Part shown: positions 17,749 to 27,031 of the stretch, in pieces
Layout of the letters: each line of letters opens with the position of its first letter
Numbering within the stretch: the first letter of the stretch is position 1
Source: Ensifer adhaerens
GTDB taxonomy: Bacteria; Pseudomonadota; Alphaproteobacteria; Rhizobiales; Rhizobiaceae
Assembly (NCBI GenBank): GCA_900215285.1
Contig: OCMG01000004.1
Coordinates: 2,216,001 to 2,280,000 of the forward strand
Length of the DNA stretch: 64,000 nucleotides
Direction of reading: 5' to 3'
Program-made: the position numbers and the translations under genes
The notes under the pieces: generated by a model
Seen by the model: only the letters and a program-made list of their open reading frames with translations
Database searches by the model: none
What the model was told of the DNA's origin: nothing

Positions 17749-18390
17749 TCAGTCCGCCGTGAAGCCGGCCGTGACATGGCTCCCATCGCAATAGGGCTTG
17801 TTCTTCGACTGTCCGCAACGACAGAGCGCCGTCTTGGTGACCTTGTCGGTGGTGCGACCCGTGCCAGAGACGATTTCGAGATTGCCCGTGATCATCAGCG
17901 GGCCATTTGGCAGAGGCTGGACATTCACCGGCCCGTTGCGGACGACAAGCGCGTTGAATTCCCTCGTGGGGTTTTCACCGGTTGCGGTAAAGGCCGCTGA
18001 CGCATGGGCACCGTCGCAATAGGGCTTGTTCTTCGACTGGCCGCAGCGGCAGAGCGTGGCGCGCGGTGTCGCCTGCGCCTCGCCTCGGATGCTGAGTTCC
18101 GCCTCGATGGCGAGCGGGCCATTCTCGCGCACCCGCACAGTGTTGACCACCGGCGGGACGTCAGAGCTGGCCGAGCCGTCATTGCGCGACACGCGGATCG
18201 CGCCGGAGGGACACGTCAGCGCCGTCACCATAACCGTTTCGGGCGTGGCGGAATCGGGGTGGATCCATTCGCCCTGCACATTGGGAACGTAGACTTCCGG
18301 GTGGCCGAGCACGCAGCCGCGCGAATGAATGCAGCGGCTGGCATCGAAGCGGATGGTGACATCGCGGCCTTGGACGATTTCTTCAGGCAT
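17749..18390 (-). CDS. Ferredoxin-like plus double CDGSH iron-sulfur protein
   Basis: The 213-residue protein has three metal-binding parts. Residues ~12-66 form a divergent Fer4_19-type cluster domain (C20, C26, C60 with CPSGAI). Two CDGSH modules follow, each with the same CRCGQSKNKPYCDG core (near 113-127 and 191-205), binding 2Fe-2S clusters through three Cys and one His. CDGSH proteins are redox or cluster-transfer proteins; fused versions like this are widespread in soil bacteria without a defined role. It is a single gene with no obvious partner. Confidence 0.88.
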   Translation of the reverse strand: MPEEIVQGRDVTIRFDASRCIHSRGCVLGHPEVYVPNVQGEWIHPDSATPETVMVTALTCPSGAIRVSRNDGSASSDVPPVVNTVRVRENGPLAIEAELSIRGEAQATPRATLCRCGQSKNKPYCDGAHASAAFTATGENPTREFNALVVRNGPVNVQPLPNGPLMITGNLEIVSGTGRTTDKVTKTALCRCGQSKNKPYCDGSHVTAGFTAD

Positions 18391-18497
18391 GGGTTCCTCC
18401 GGGGTGGGGCAATGACCGCATCATGGCCCATCCGGATGACAAAGAGAAGGTCGGGCGCAATGAGCACCCCGAGGCGCAATGATCCGTAAAGGCTGGC

Positions 18498-20057
18498 TTA
18501 CTTCTTCAGACTTCCCAAGATCCCACGCACCAGCGCCCGGCCGAGCGAACTCGCCACCGAGCGCGCCGCCGATTTCATAGCCGCTTCCACCACCGTTTCG
18601 CGCTGGCGGCCGCCGGATTTGGTCGTGCCGCCACCGCCGAGAACCGAGCCGAGATCAGGGAGCGTCCAGCGGTTGCTGCCTGGCGTGCCTTCCGGCGGCT
18701 GGATGTCTTCCTGATGTGGCGCACCCTGCTGCTGCTTATCCTCTGCGGCCTGCGCACGACCGGCCAGCATCTCATAGGCCGAGACCCGGTCGAGATCGGT
18801 ATCGTTGGTCTCATCGATCGGCGATTGGGACAGGACTTCGGCCAGGCCGTCGTCGCTGAGCGGCCCCAGCAGTGATGACGGCGGGCGGATCAGCGTGCGC
18901 TGGACGACCGAGGGCGTGCCCTTGGCTTCCAGCGTCGAGACCAGCGCTTCGCCGGTGCCGAGATTGGAGATGACCTCCGCCGCGTTGAAATCCGGGTTGG
19001 GCCGGAACGTGTCGGCGGCGATCTTCACAGCCTTCACCTCATTGGGCGAATAGGCGCGCAGCGCATGCTGGATGCGGTTACCGAGCTGGGCGAGCACGGT
19101 ATCCGGCACGTCGGCGGGGTTCTGTGTTACGAAATAGACGCCGACGCCCTTGGAACGGATGAGGCGCACGACCTGCTCGATGCGTTCCAGCAGGACCTTT
19201 GGCGCATCCTTGAAGAGGAGATGTGCCTCATCGAAGAAGAAGACGAGCTTCGGCTTGGCCGGATCGCCGACTTCCGGCAGTTCCTCGAAGAGTTCGGAGA
19301 GCAGCCAGAGCAGGAAGGTGGCGTAGAGCTTCGGGCTCAGCATCAGTTTTTGCGCCGCGAGCACCGAGATATAGCCGCGCCCGTCATAGGTCGTGCGCAT
19401 GAGGTCGGAAATCTTGAGCGCCGGCTCGCCGAAGAAGCTCGTCGCGCCCTGCTGTTCGAGGATCAGCAATTGCCGCTGGATGGCGCCGACCGATGTCGGG
19501 GAGACGAGACCATAGCGGCCGGAAATCTCCTTGGCGTTCTGCGACATATAGGTCAGCAGCGCCTGGAAGTCTTTGAGATCCAGAAGCGGCAGCCCCTGTT
19601 CGTCGGCGAGCTTGAAGGCGATGTTGATCACACCCTCCTGCGCATCCGATGCATCCATCATCCGGGCGAGCAGGAGAGGGCCCATCTCGGTGACGGTGGC
19701 GCGCATGCGATGGCCGCGCTCGCCGAAGAGGTCCCAGAAGATGACGGGGAACTTGTTGTAGGCGAAGTCGTCGAGGCCGATTTCCCTGGCGCGCTTTTCG
19801 AGGAAATCCTTTGGCTCGCCCTTGCCGCCGATGCCGGAGAGGTCGCCCTTCACGTCGGCGCAGAAGACCGGCACGCCGGCATTGGAGAAGCCTTCGGCCA
19901 GGATCTGCAGGGTCACCGTCTTGCCGGTGCCGGTCGCGCCCGTCACAAGGCCGTGGCGGTTGCCGTATTTCAGCTCGAGATATTCGCCCTTGTTGATGCT
20001 GTCGTCCGGTTTGCGGCTGGTGCCGAGATAGATCTTGCCGTCCTCAAGCATCGTCAT
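18498..20057 (-). CDS. HerA-like ATPase, DUF853 family (YjgR type)
   Basis: This 519-residue P-loop ATPase carries Walker A GATGTGKT (40-47), Walker B KLVFFFDEAH, and the FxTQNPADVPDTVLAQLGNRIQHALRA block characteristic of DUF853/YjgR. The C-terminal ~100 residues are low-complexity (Gln/Gly/Lys rich) and end in a basic segment. HerA-type ATPases are hexameric DNA pumps, but the function of this subfamily is not established. A second, distinct HerA ATPase is encoded at 61455-63428. No NurA-like nuclease is adjacent to either. Confidence 0.87.
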   Translation of the reverse strand: MTMLEDGKIYLGTSRKPDDSINKGEYLELKYGNRHGLVTGATGTGKTVTLQILAEGFSNAGVPVFCADVKGDLSGIGGKGEPKDFLEKRAREIGLDDFAYNKFPVIFWDLFGERGHRMRATVTEMGPLLLARMMDASDAQEGVINIAFKLADEQGLPLLDLKDFQALLTYMSQNAKEISGRYGLVSPTSVGAIQRQLLILEQQGATSFFGEPALKISDLMRTTYDGRGYISVLAAQKLMLSPKLYATFLLWLLSELFEELPEVGDPAKPKLVFFFDEAHLLFKDAPKVLLERIEQVVRLIRSKGVGVYFVTQNPADVPDTVLAQLGNRIQHALRAYSPNEVKAVKIAADTFRPNPDFNAAEVISNLGTGEALVSTLEAKGTPSVVQRTLIRPPSSLLGPLSDDGLAEVLSQSPIDETNDTDLDRVSAYEMLAGRAQAAEDKQQQGAPHQEDIQPPEGTPGSNRWTLPDLGSVLGGGGTTKSGGRQRETVVEAAMKSAARSVASSLGRALVRGILGSLKK

Positions 20058-20194
20058 GCGGTGCGCTCCCTGCGCCGACCCGTCGGGGCGGGCGGCTGTT
20101 CATTGAATCGTAGACATGATTTTATATGGTGACGACGCAATGGCGGCAACAAGAGCCGGACGGCTTCTTGTCATCCTTCGCGATTTCTATTACG

Positions 20195-20210
20195 TTGACG
20201 TTCACGTCAA
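20195..20210. promoter_or_regulatory. Palindromic operator candidate, copy 1 (TTGACG-N4-CGTCAA)
   Basis: TTGACG-TTCA-CGTCAA, a perfect 6-bp inverted repeat with a 4-base centre, 24 bases before the DUF2267-like gene. A near-identical site is at 22316-22331 before the BCAT-like gene; both continue with AATAT. Size and sequence resemble MerR-family operators (LiuR type), a similarity-only suggestion. Confidence 0.6.
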
Positions 20211-20233
20211 TATTGACTCTACGGGAGAACTTC

Positions 20234-20602
20234 ATGAACGAACTGGTTTCCAAGGTTGCCGATGCTGTCGGTCTCGAGCCTGCTGTTGCCGAAAAGGCAA
20301 TCGGTCTCATGCTCTCCTTCCTGAAGAAGGAAGGTGACGAGCAGGCTGTGTCGGCTATGATCGCGGCAATCCCGGGCGCCGAAGAGCTGGCAGCCTCGCA
20401 GAATGGCGGCGGCGGTTTCCTCGGCGGCCTGCTTGGCGGCGGCATCATGGCGCTGGGCCAGCAGCTGATGAGCGCCGGTCTCGGCATGGGCGAGATTACC
20501 CAGCTTGCCAAGGAGACCATGTCGGTTGCTCGCCAGTATGCCGGCGACCAGGTTGTCGACGATGTCATCGCCTCGGTTCCGGGGCTCAGCCAGTTCGTCT
20601 GA
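20234..20602 (+). CDS. Small DUF2267/DUF2780-like protein
   Basis: The 122-residue product starts MNELVSKVADAVGLEP, has an alpha-helical pattern with SFLKKEGDEQAVSAMIAAIPGAEEL, a Gly-rich hinge (NGGGGFLGGLLGGGIMALG), and ends with ARQYAGDQVVDDVIASVPGLSQFV. This is the layout of the DUF2267/2780 family of unknown function. ATG 20234 follows GGGAGAA. Its promoter region carries the TTGACG-N4-CGTCAA palindrome, and a terminator follows the gene. Confidence 0.72.
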   Translation: MNELVSKVADAVGLEPAVAEKAIGLMLSFLKKEGDEQAVSAMIAAIPGAEELAASQNGGGGFLGGLLGGGIMALGQQLMSAGLGMGEITQLAKETMSVARQYAGDQVVDDVIASVPGLSQFV

Positions 20603-20626
20603 TCTGCTCTCGCAGGACCATTGTTG

Positions 20627-20653
20627 AAGCCCGGCCTCGTGCTGGGCTTTTTC
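20627..20653 (+). terminator. Rho-independent terminator
   Basis: AAGCCCGG and CTGGGCTT form an imperfect hairpin followed by TTTTT, 24 bases after the DUF2267-like stop codon. Confidence 0.82.
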
Positions 20654-20809
20654 GTTTCACGAGACCGTTAACCGAAATTTTGTCCCGGCTTGCTATGTCA
20701 GGGGACGAGGTCTTCGAGCACAGACAAGGGCTCTGACATTCAATAAGATAATCACTTATCTTGATTATCCAAAATCTCCAAAATCTAAGATTCAAATAAT
20801 CGAATTTCA
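20654..20809. other. AT-rich gene-free gap with a small inverted repeat
   Basis: About 155 bases, clearly AT-richer than the surroundings. Contains AAGATAA-TCAC-TTATCTT (20745-20762) followed by an A/T-rich tail up to the tam stop. No ORF or promoter is convincing. Confidence 0.5.
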
Positions 20810-21583
20810 TTAAGCCTTTGTTGCAACGATGAAAAGTCGTGGGAAGCGCAAGAGTACGCGCCCATCCTCCAGCGGCGGATAGGCCTTCCGGATCTCATCC
20901 GTATAGGCTTCGAGATAAGCGGGACGGTCTTTTTCCTCCAGCGCATCGAGCCAGCGGCGCAGCCCCGTCCCCTTCACCCATTCGACAATGGCCTCGGCAT
21001 TTGCAAGCGGATGGTAATAGATCGTGTGCCAGAGATCGACGCGATCGGAAAGCGGCGTGAATGCGTTCATGAAGTCGGAGGGCATCGGAAGCGCGGGTCG
21101 ACGGCCTTCGCCTTGGGCGAAGCGATGTGCCCAGGGGCCGGAAAGCGCTGTCTCTTCCATCAACCGATGCGTCGGCTCGGTCAGATTGTCCGGCATCTGG
21201 ATCGCCAGCACGCCGCCGGATTTCAGGCCTTCCGCCATCAGCCGCTTCAGCACGGCAAGCTGGTCAGGCACCCATTGAAACACCGCATTGGCGTAAAGCA
21301 GGTCGGCCTTCTCCGCCGGCAGCCAGGTTTCGAGATCGCCTTGCGAGAAGGTGAGGCCCGGCAACCGCTTTCGCGCGGCTTCGAGCATGTTCTCGTCGCT
21401 ATCCATGCCCTCCACGCGGGCCTCAGGGAAGCGCTCGACAATAAGTTCGGTCGAATTGCCCGGCCCGCAGCCCATGTCGATGGCAAGCGCCGGCGCATCG
21501 AGTGGCACCTGGGCGAGCAAGTCGCGGGCGGGGCGGGTGCGTTCGTCTTCGAACTTCAGATATTGCGCCGGCGACCAGGCCAT
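20810..21583 (-). CDS. tam: Trans-aconitate 2-methyltransferase-like protein
   Basis: The 257-residue class I SAM methyltransferase starts [23 protein letters not shown], the characteristic Tam opening. It has motif [14 protein letters not shown], post-[11 protein letters not shown], and the [10 protein letters not shown] segment. Tam methylates trans-aconitate, a spontaneous inhibitor of the TCA cycle. The frame stays open much further upstream, but ATG 21583 is where homology begins. The HAD gene on the same strand ends five bases upstream, so they are co-transcribed. Confidence 0.9.
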   Translation of the reverse strand: MAWSPAQYLKFEDERTRPARDLLAQVPLDAPALAIDMGCGPGNSTELIVERFPEARVEGMDSDENMLEAARKRLPGLTFSQGDLETWLPAEKADLLYANAVFQWVPDQLAVLKRLMAEGLKSGGVLAIQMPDNLTEPTHRLMEETALSGPWAHRFAQGEGRRPALPMPSDFMNAFTPLSDRVDLWHTIYYHPLANAEAIVEWVKGTGLRRWLDALEEKDRPAYLEAYTDEIRKAYPPLEDGRVLLRFPRLFIVATKA

Positions 21584-21588
21584 GGGGG

Positions 21589-22242
21589 TTACTCCAATCC
21601 GTTGAGGGAGGGCAGGATGAGCGAGGGACCGTAGTCCTTGTATTCGTCCGGCGCGTTGGCGCGGTTGATCCAGACGGTGCGAAAGCCGAATTTTGTGGCG
21701 CCTGCGACATCCCAGCGGTTGGACGACTGGAAGGAGACGGCGTCGGGATAGAGCCGGTAGTTGGTCGTCACCAGATCGTAGACCTGCGGCGCTGTCTTGA
21801 AGGTGCGGATTTCGTCGACGGAGAAGATGTCGTCGATCATCATGTCGAGGGCTGAATTCTTCACCGCCGCCGCCAGCATCGCCGGCGAACCGTTCGACAG
21901 GATGGCGATGCGCGCGCCGCCGGCTTTGAGCATTTTGAGCGTGGAGGGCACTTCGGGATAACAGTCGAGCTTCCAATAGGCCTGCAGCAGCTTGTCGCGT
22001 AAGGCCTTGTTGACGCTCGGAACGCGCCAGAAGGCGTAGTCCAGCGCCTGTTCGGTCAGCGCCCAGAAGTCCTGATAGCCGCCCATCAGCGCGCGCACCC
22101 AGGAATATTCCAGCTGCTTGGAACGCCAGACGTCGGAGAAAAGCTGCCCGTCGGGGCCCACGTCGCCGGCGTAGCGGCGCACGGCCGCATGAACGTCGAA
22201 AAGCGTGCCGTAGGCATCGAAAACATAGGCTGCGTATGACAT
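21589..22242 (-). CDS. Haloacid dehalogenase type II (HAD superfamily)
   Basis: The 217-residue HAD protein has motif [10 protein letters not shown] with nucleophile D9, motif II ILSNGSP and a Lys (FKTAPQVY) for motif III, plus [22 protein letters not shown], typical of (S)-2-haloacid dehalogenases. The family hydrolyses the C-halogen bond of short haloacids; the physiological substrate here is unknown. Upstream and co-directional with tam; the divergent BCAT-like gene is 170 bases away. Confidence 0.88.
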   Translation of the reverse strand: MSYAAYVFDAYGTLFDVHAAVRRYAGDVGPDGQLFSDVWRSKQLEYSWVRALMGGYQDFWALTEQALDYAFWRVPSVNKALRDKLLQAYWKLDCYPEVPSTLKMLKAGGARIAILSNGSPAMLAAAVKNSALDMMIDDIFSVDEIRTFKTAPQVYDLVTTNYRLYPDAVSFQSSNRWDVAGATKFGFRTVWINRANAPDEYKDYGPSLILPSLNGLE

Positions 22243-22315
22243 GTCCCGTCCGGTTTTTTATCAGTTGCCGCAATTGGTTGCGGGCTCCCCATTGTGCGGC
22301 GCAAAATGAGGCAGA

Positions 22316-22331
22316 TTGACGTTCGCGTCAA
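22316..22331. promoter_or_regulatory. Palindromic operator candidate, copy 2 (TTGACG-N4-CGTCAA)
   Basis: TTGACG-TTCG-CGTCAA differs from the copy at 20195 only in the centre and is again followed by AATAT. It lies 82 bases before the BCAT-like gene; a partial second half-site TTGACG-TGACGG occurs at 22354-22365. Confidence 0.6.
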
Positions 22332-22412
22332 TATATCCCGGATTTTCCTTGGGTTGACGTGACGGATAAATGAGCCTTCATTGCGCGCCTGAAGAACAAG
22401 AAGGAGGCGGCC

Positions 22413-23285
22413 ATGCACGGCAGCGCGGATAAGAAGATCACCACCTGGAACTATATCGACGGCGAATGGCTGCCCGGCAATCCGCCGGTGGCCGGTCCGT
22501 CCACCCATGCCATGTGGCTCGGCTCATCGGTGTTTGACGGTGCGCGCTGGTTCGATGGCGTGGCGCCCGATCTTGACCTGCATTGCCAGCGCATCAACCG
22601 TTCGGCCATCGCGCTGGGCCTCAAGCCGACGAAGACACCGGACGAGATCGAGGCGCTGGCGCGGGAGGGCATTGCCCGCTTCGATGGCACAAGCCCGCTC
22701 TATATCAAGCCGATGTATTGGGGCGAGAGCGGCTCTGCGGGGCTGGTCGCGGTCGATCCGGAATCGACGCGTTTCGCGCTGGTCATCTTCGAGGCCGCCA
22801 TGCCGCCCAAGGATCAGCCGGGCGTGAAGCTGACGCTCTCGCCCTTCCGCCGCCCGACGATGGAATGCATGCCCACCAATGCCAAGGCCGGCTGCCTCTA
22901 TCCCAACAATGGCCGCATCCTGTCGGAAGCCCGCTCGCGCGGCTTCGACAATGCGCTGGTGCGCGACATGCTGGGCAATGTCGCCGAGACGGGCTCGGCC
23001 AATATCTTCATGGTCAAGGATGGCGTCGCCTATACGCCGGCCGAGAACCACACGTTCCTCGCCGGCATCACCCGTTCCCGCGTCATGAAGTTGCTCCGCG
23101 CCGCCGGCGTCGAGGTGCGCGAGACGACGCTCTCGGTCGAGGATTTCATGAAGGCGGATGAGGTCTTCATGTCGGGGAACTATTCCAAGGTCCAGCCGGT
23201 CATCCAGCTGGACGATAGGCACTATCAGAAGGGGCCGGTGACGGAGAAGGCCTACGGGCTTTATATGGATTGGGCGCATGGGTGA
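22413..23285 (+). CDS. Branched-chain amino acid aminotransferase-like (PLP class IV)
   Basis: The 290-residue class IV aminotransferase has the PLP lysine at about K158 in NAKAGCLYPNN and the cofactor-contacting E192 in GNVAETGSANIF. It also has the FLAGITRSR block near 215-222, and the opening WLGSSVFDGARWFDGVAPDL. It probably interconverts branched-chain amino acids and 2-oxo acids, though D-amino acid and other class IV activities are possible. AGGAGGC precedes ATG 22413. The MerR-type palindrome upstream, if LiuR-like, would fit a branched-chain role. Confidence 0.85.
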   Translation: MHGSADKKITTWNYIDGEWLPGNPPVAGPSTHAMWLGSSVFDGARWFDGVAPDLDLHCQRINRSAIALGLKPTKTPDEIEALAREGIARFDGTSPLYIKPMYWGESGSAGLVAVDPESTRFALVIFEAAMPPKDQPGVKLTLSPFRRPTMECMPTNAKAGCLYPNNGRILSEARSRGFDNALVRDMLGNVAETGSANIFMVKDGVAYTPAENHTFLAGITRSRVMKLLRAAGVEVRETTLSVEDFMKADEVFMSGNYSKVQPVIQLDDRHYQKGPVTEKAYGLYMDWAHG

Positions 23286-23289
23286 CTCC

Positions 23290-23540
23290 TTATCCCCTCG
23301 GGAAGAAGGTGGCCCGAAGGGCCGGATGAGGGGAGTCTGGGTGGCCGACCCCCTCTCTTGCGATTTCTAACACTTAGCTGAAGCTAAGATGTTGAAATCG
23401 CTTTCTCCCCCACCAAGGGGGAGATTGGAGCAAGCGGCGGCCTCACACTCCCCATCTCCCCCCTGGTGGGGGAGAAAGCAAAATCACGGTCTTAGCCGAA
23501 GGCTAAGTCGTAGATTTTGCAAGAGAGGGGGAGCCGCCTC
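23290..23540. repeat. RIME-like mosaic of intergenic hairpin repeats (copy A)
   Basis: The gap between the BCAT-like gene and the R-M gene is filled by hairpins. Two share one design: 23360-23401 (outer GCGATTTC/GAAATCGC, inner AACA/TGTT, core CTTAGC/GCTAAG) and 23478-23520 (outer GCAAAATC/GATTTTGC, inner ACG/CGT, core CTTAGCC/GGCTAAG). Between them are two CTCCCCC/GGGGGAG hairpins. This resembles rhizobial intergenic mosaic elements. A third copy of the same design is at 35953-35995. Confidence 0.8.
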
Positions 23541-23616
23541 AGCGTATACCCCGCCTTGCAATCCCCCGTCTTCGACCCTAGCGTGTCGCCCAAGTCATGA
23601 GGGAGCAAGAATCGGC

Positions 23617-26600
23617 GTGAGTTCGGCAGTCGAGGCGTTCATTCAGCGCTGGCAGGGGCAGGAAGGCGGGCAGGAGCGGGCGAATTATGCGCTGTTCCTG
23701 ACCGAGCTTTGCGATATTCTGGGTCTTGCGCATCCCGACGTTGCCGGCGCGACGCATGAGAATAATGACTATGTTTTCGAGCGCGTCGTTCGCGAACCCG
23801 GTCGCGACGGCAGCTCCACGCCCAAGCGCATCGACCTCTACAAGCGCAATGCCTTCATTCTCGAAGCCAAGCAGAGCCGGCTGGAGGGCGAGAAGAAGAT
23901 CGCCGGACAGGCGGCACTTCCCGGTCTAGACGCGGCGGAAACGTCTTCGCGCGGCCGCCGTGGGGCGGGGCGCTCGTGGGACGTGCTGATGATGAATGCC
24001 CGTGCGCAGGCCGAGAACTATGTCCGCCTGCTGCCGGCCGATCACGAGCCGCCGCCCTTCATTCTGGTCTGCGATGTCGGCCATGCCATCGAGGTCTATG
24101 CCAATTTCCGTCGCGACGGGAAGGCCTATGACCAGTTCCCGGATCGCCGCTCCTTCCGCATCTATCTGGAAGACCTGCGCAAGCCCGAGGTGCGGGCGCG
24201 GCTGATCTCCATCTGGAACGATCCGCTGTCGCTCGATCCGTCGCGCCATGCGGCGAAGGTGACGCGCGAGATAGCCACCCGCATCGCGAAGGTCAGCCAG
24301 GCTCTGGAGAAGTCCGGCCATGCGACCGAAGAGGTCGCCATGTTCCTCATGCGCGTGCTCTTCACCATGTTTGCCGAGGATGTCGATCTTCTGCCGAAGG
24401 AGAGTTTCAAGACGCTGCTGAAGGACTGCGCCGAGAAGCCCGAGATTTTCCCCGGCATGATGGAAGACCTGTGGCGGGCGATGGACGAGGGCGGGTTTAC
24501 CGCGACGATCCGCGAGAAGGTCAAGCGTTTCAACGGCGAATTCTTCAAGAAGCGCCGGGCGCTGAAGCTCGCCAAGGAAGAGATCGGCGAGCTGGCCGCT
24601 GCCGCCGCCTATGACTGGAAGGATGTCGAGCCCGCCATCTTCGGCACCTTCCTCGAACAGGCGCTCGACCCGCAGGACCGCCGCAAGCTGGGCGCGCATT
24701 ACACGCCGCGCGCCTATGTCGAGCGGCTGGTGATTGCCACCGTCATCGATCCGCTGCGCGCCGAATGGGACAGCGCGCGCTCCACCGCCGAGCGGCAGAA
24801 GTCGGACGGCAAGCCGGAGGCGGCCATCCGCACCGTGCAGGCATTCCACGAGAAGCTCTGCGAGACGAAGGTGCTGGACCCCGCCTGCGGCACGGGCAAT
24901 TTCCTTTATGTCTCGCTGGAGCTGATGAAGCGGCTGGAAGGCGAGGTGCTGGAAGCGCTGAACGATCTCGGCGGGCAGGAGGGCCTGGCGCTCGAAAGCC
25001 ACACGGTCGATCCGCACCAGTTTCTCGGTATGGAGCTGAACCCGCGCGCCGCGGCGATCGCCGAGCTGGTGCTGTGGATCGGCCATCTGCAATGGCATTT
25101 CCGCAACCGGGGTGTCGCCCCGTCCGAACCGATCCTCAAGGCCTTCCACAATATCGAGCAGAAGGATGCCGTGCTGCTCTGGGATGGCTATCCGCTGCCC
25201 AAGGTCGTCAACGGCGAAGAGACCTATCCCAATCCGCGCCGGCCGAAATGGCCGGAGGCGGATTACATCGTCGGCAATCCGCCCTTTGTCGGCGGCAAGG
25301 ATATCCGCGCCCGCATGGGCTCGGCTTACGCCGAGGCGCTGTGGAAGGCGCATGGGCATATGAACGAGAGCGCCGATTTCGTCATGTACTGGTGGGACCG
25401 CGCCGCCGAACTGCTCCTGAAGCCGAAATCGCGGCTGAAGCGCTTCGGCTATGTCACCACCAATTCCATCAGCCAGGTCTTCCAGCGCCGGGTCATGGAG
25501 CCTTACCTCAACGCCAAGAAGCCGCTGTCTCTTGTCATGGCGATCCCGGATCATCCATGGACGAAGGTGACGCGCGACAGCGCAGCCGTGCGCATCGCCA
25601 TGACGGTGGCTGAGGCCGGCAAGCATGACGGGCTGTTGATGGATGTGACTTCGGAAGAGGGTGTCGAGACCGACAGCCCGGTCATCCAGTTTGCCGAGAA
25701 GCGCGGGCGGGTAAACTCGGATTTGACGGTTGGGGTGGATGTGACGGGGGCTGTCGAGCTTAAGTCGAATTCCGCTCTGGCATACAAAGGTATGCAGCTA
25801 AATGGCCAAGGATTTCTAATTGACCTAAGCGTGAAGCGATATTGGGAAGATCGAGCTAACTCGACGCTCGATACTGTAATAAAGCCCTATATGAATGGCC
25901 GCGATCTGGCTCAGAGGAACTTGGACCGCTTTGCTATTGATCTTTACCCCCTCGGAGTTGAAGAGGTGCGCGGGAGATACCCCGACATTTATCAGCACCT
26001 TTTGCTTAACGTGAAGCCGGAGCGTGACACTAATGCCGATCCATGGAGGCGTGATAACTGGTGGTGGTTTGGGCGAACGCACCAAAACCAGCGAGATGCA
26101 GTATCCGGCCTTCCGCGCTATATCGCCACGACGCGAACTGCTAAGCACAGGCTCTTTTCATTCTTGCCCGTCAATACGATCTCAGAGAGCAAGATTGTTT
26201 TGATCGGAAGCAGCGAAGCATGGTTCTTGGGCGTTCTCTCATCCTCCATTCATGTTGCGTTTGCTAACAGAACCGGCGGATGGCTTGGAGTGGGCAACGA
26301 TTCCACTTACAACCATACTGATTGCTTCAACGCCTTCCCATTCCCCGCCGCGACCGACGCACAGAAGGCGGAGATCGGGGCGATTGCGGAGGAGCTGGAT
26401 GCCCATCGCAAGCGGGTTCTGGCGGCGCACGAGCATCTGACGCTGACGGGTCTTTATAATGTGCTGGAGCGGCTGAAGGCGGGGGCGAGGCCGGACGATC
26501 TCGACGCCAAGGAGCGGCGGATTTTCGATGACGGGCTGGTGCTGATCCTGAAGGAGCTGCACGACAAGCTCGATATCGCGGTGGCCGCCGCCTATGGCTG

Positions 26601-27015
26601 GCCGGTGGATTTGGCGGAAGAGGAGGTTCTGGCCCGTCTCGTCGCGCTCAACAGGGAGCGGGCGAAGGAGGAGGGGCGCGGCAAGGTGCGCTGGCTGAGG
26701 CCCGACTACCAGATCCCGCGTTTCGGCTCGGTCAAGGAGAAGGCCGAGATGGCGGAGCTGGATTTCGGCGAGGCGGCGGCTCCCAAGGCCGGGCCGAAGC
26801 CGGCTTATCCGACGGAGGAGGCCGCGCAGACGGCGCTTGTCATCGCAGCGCTCATTGGTGCCGAGGGGCCGATGGATGCGGGGGCGATTGCGTCCACCTT
26901 CAAGCAGGGCCAGAAGGTGCGCCCCGCCGTGCAGAGCGTGCTCACAGCCTTGTCGCGCATGGGGCTCGTTTCCGGTGCGCCGGGGGCGGGTTTCGTGTGG
27001 CGGCGGGCGGCGTGA
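23617..27015 (+). CDS. Type IIL (MmeI-like) fused restriction endonuclease-DNA methyltransferase
   Basis: The 1132-residue protein combines both activities in one chain. The N-terminal nuclease has a D73-x9-E83-x-K85 active site (RIDLYKRNAFILEAK), the same spacing as MmeI. A helical linker leads to a gamma-class adenine methyltransferase with motif I LDPACGTGNF (around 420-429) and motif IV GNPPFVGG (around 553-560). A target-recognition region (roughly 695-905) and a C-terminal winged-helix-like tail follow. Enzymes of this type cut 18-22 bases from a site and protect it by modifying one strand. The start is the GTG at 23617 with GGGAG upstream. The target region is visibly AT-richer than the rest. 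No other R-M or BREX gene is adjacent. Confidence 0.86.
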   Translation: MSSAVEAFIQRWQGQEGGQERANYALFLTELCDILGLAHPDVAGATHENNDYVFERVVREPGRDGSSTPKRIDLYKRNAFILEAKQSRLEGEKKIAGQAALPGLDAAETSSRGRRGAGRSWDVLMMNARAQAENYVRLLPADHEPPPFILVCDVGHAIEVYANFRRDGKAYDQFPDRRSFRIYLEDLRKPEVRARLISIWNDPLSLDPSRHAAKVTREIATRIAKVSQALEKSGHATEEVAMFLMRVLFTMFAEDVDLLPKESFKTLLKDCAEKPEIFPGMMEDLWRAMDEGGFTATIREKVKRFNGEFFKKRRALKLAKEEIGELAAAAAYDWKDVEPAIFGTFLEQALDPQDRRKLGAHYTPRAYVERLVIATVIDPLRAEWDSARSTAERQKSDGKPEAAIRTVQAFHEKLCETKVLDPACGTGNFLYVSLELMKRLEGEVLEALNDLGGQEGLALESHTVDPHQFLGMELNPRAAAIAELVLWIGHLQWHFRNRGVAPSEPILKAFHNIEQKDAVLLWDGYPLPKVVNGEETYPNPRRPKWPEADYIVGNPPFVGGKDIRARMGSAYAEALWKAHGHMNESADFVMYWWDRAAELLLKPKSRLKRFGYVTTNSISQVFQRRVMEPYLNAKKPLSLVMAIPDHPWTKVTRDSAAVRIAMTVAEAGKHDGLLMDVTSEEGVETDSPVIQFAEKRGRVNSDLTVGVDVTGAVELKSNSALAYKGMQLNGQGFLIDLSVKRYWEDRANSTLDTVIKPYMNGRDLAQRNLDRFAIDLYPLGVEEVRGRYPDIYQHLLLNVKPERDTNADPWRRDNWWWFGRTHQNQRDAVSGLPRYIATTRTAKHRLFSFLPVNTISESKIVLIGSSEAWFLGVLSSSIHVAFANRTGGWLGVGNDSTYNHTDCFNAFPFPAATDAQKAEIGAIAEELDAHRKRVLAAHEHLTLTGLYNVLERLKAGARPDDLDAKERRIFDDGLVLILKELHDKLDIAVAAAYGWPVDLAEEEVLARLVALNRERAKEEGRGKVRWLRPDYQIPRFGSVKEKAEMAELDFGEAAAPKAGPKPAYPTEEAAQTALVIAALIGAEGPMDAGAIASTFKQGQKVRPAVQSVLTALSRMGLVSGAPGAGFVWRRAA

Positions 27016-27031
27016 GCGTGGCGGCGGCGTT

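Noticed and set aside
23617..27015. PglX/BREX methyltransferase
   Set aside because: The N-terminal D-x9-E-x-K nuclease site fits MmeI-like enzymes, and no BREX partner (PglZ, BrxC) is nearby.
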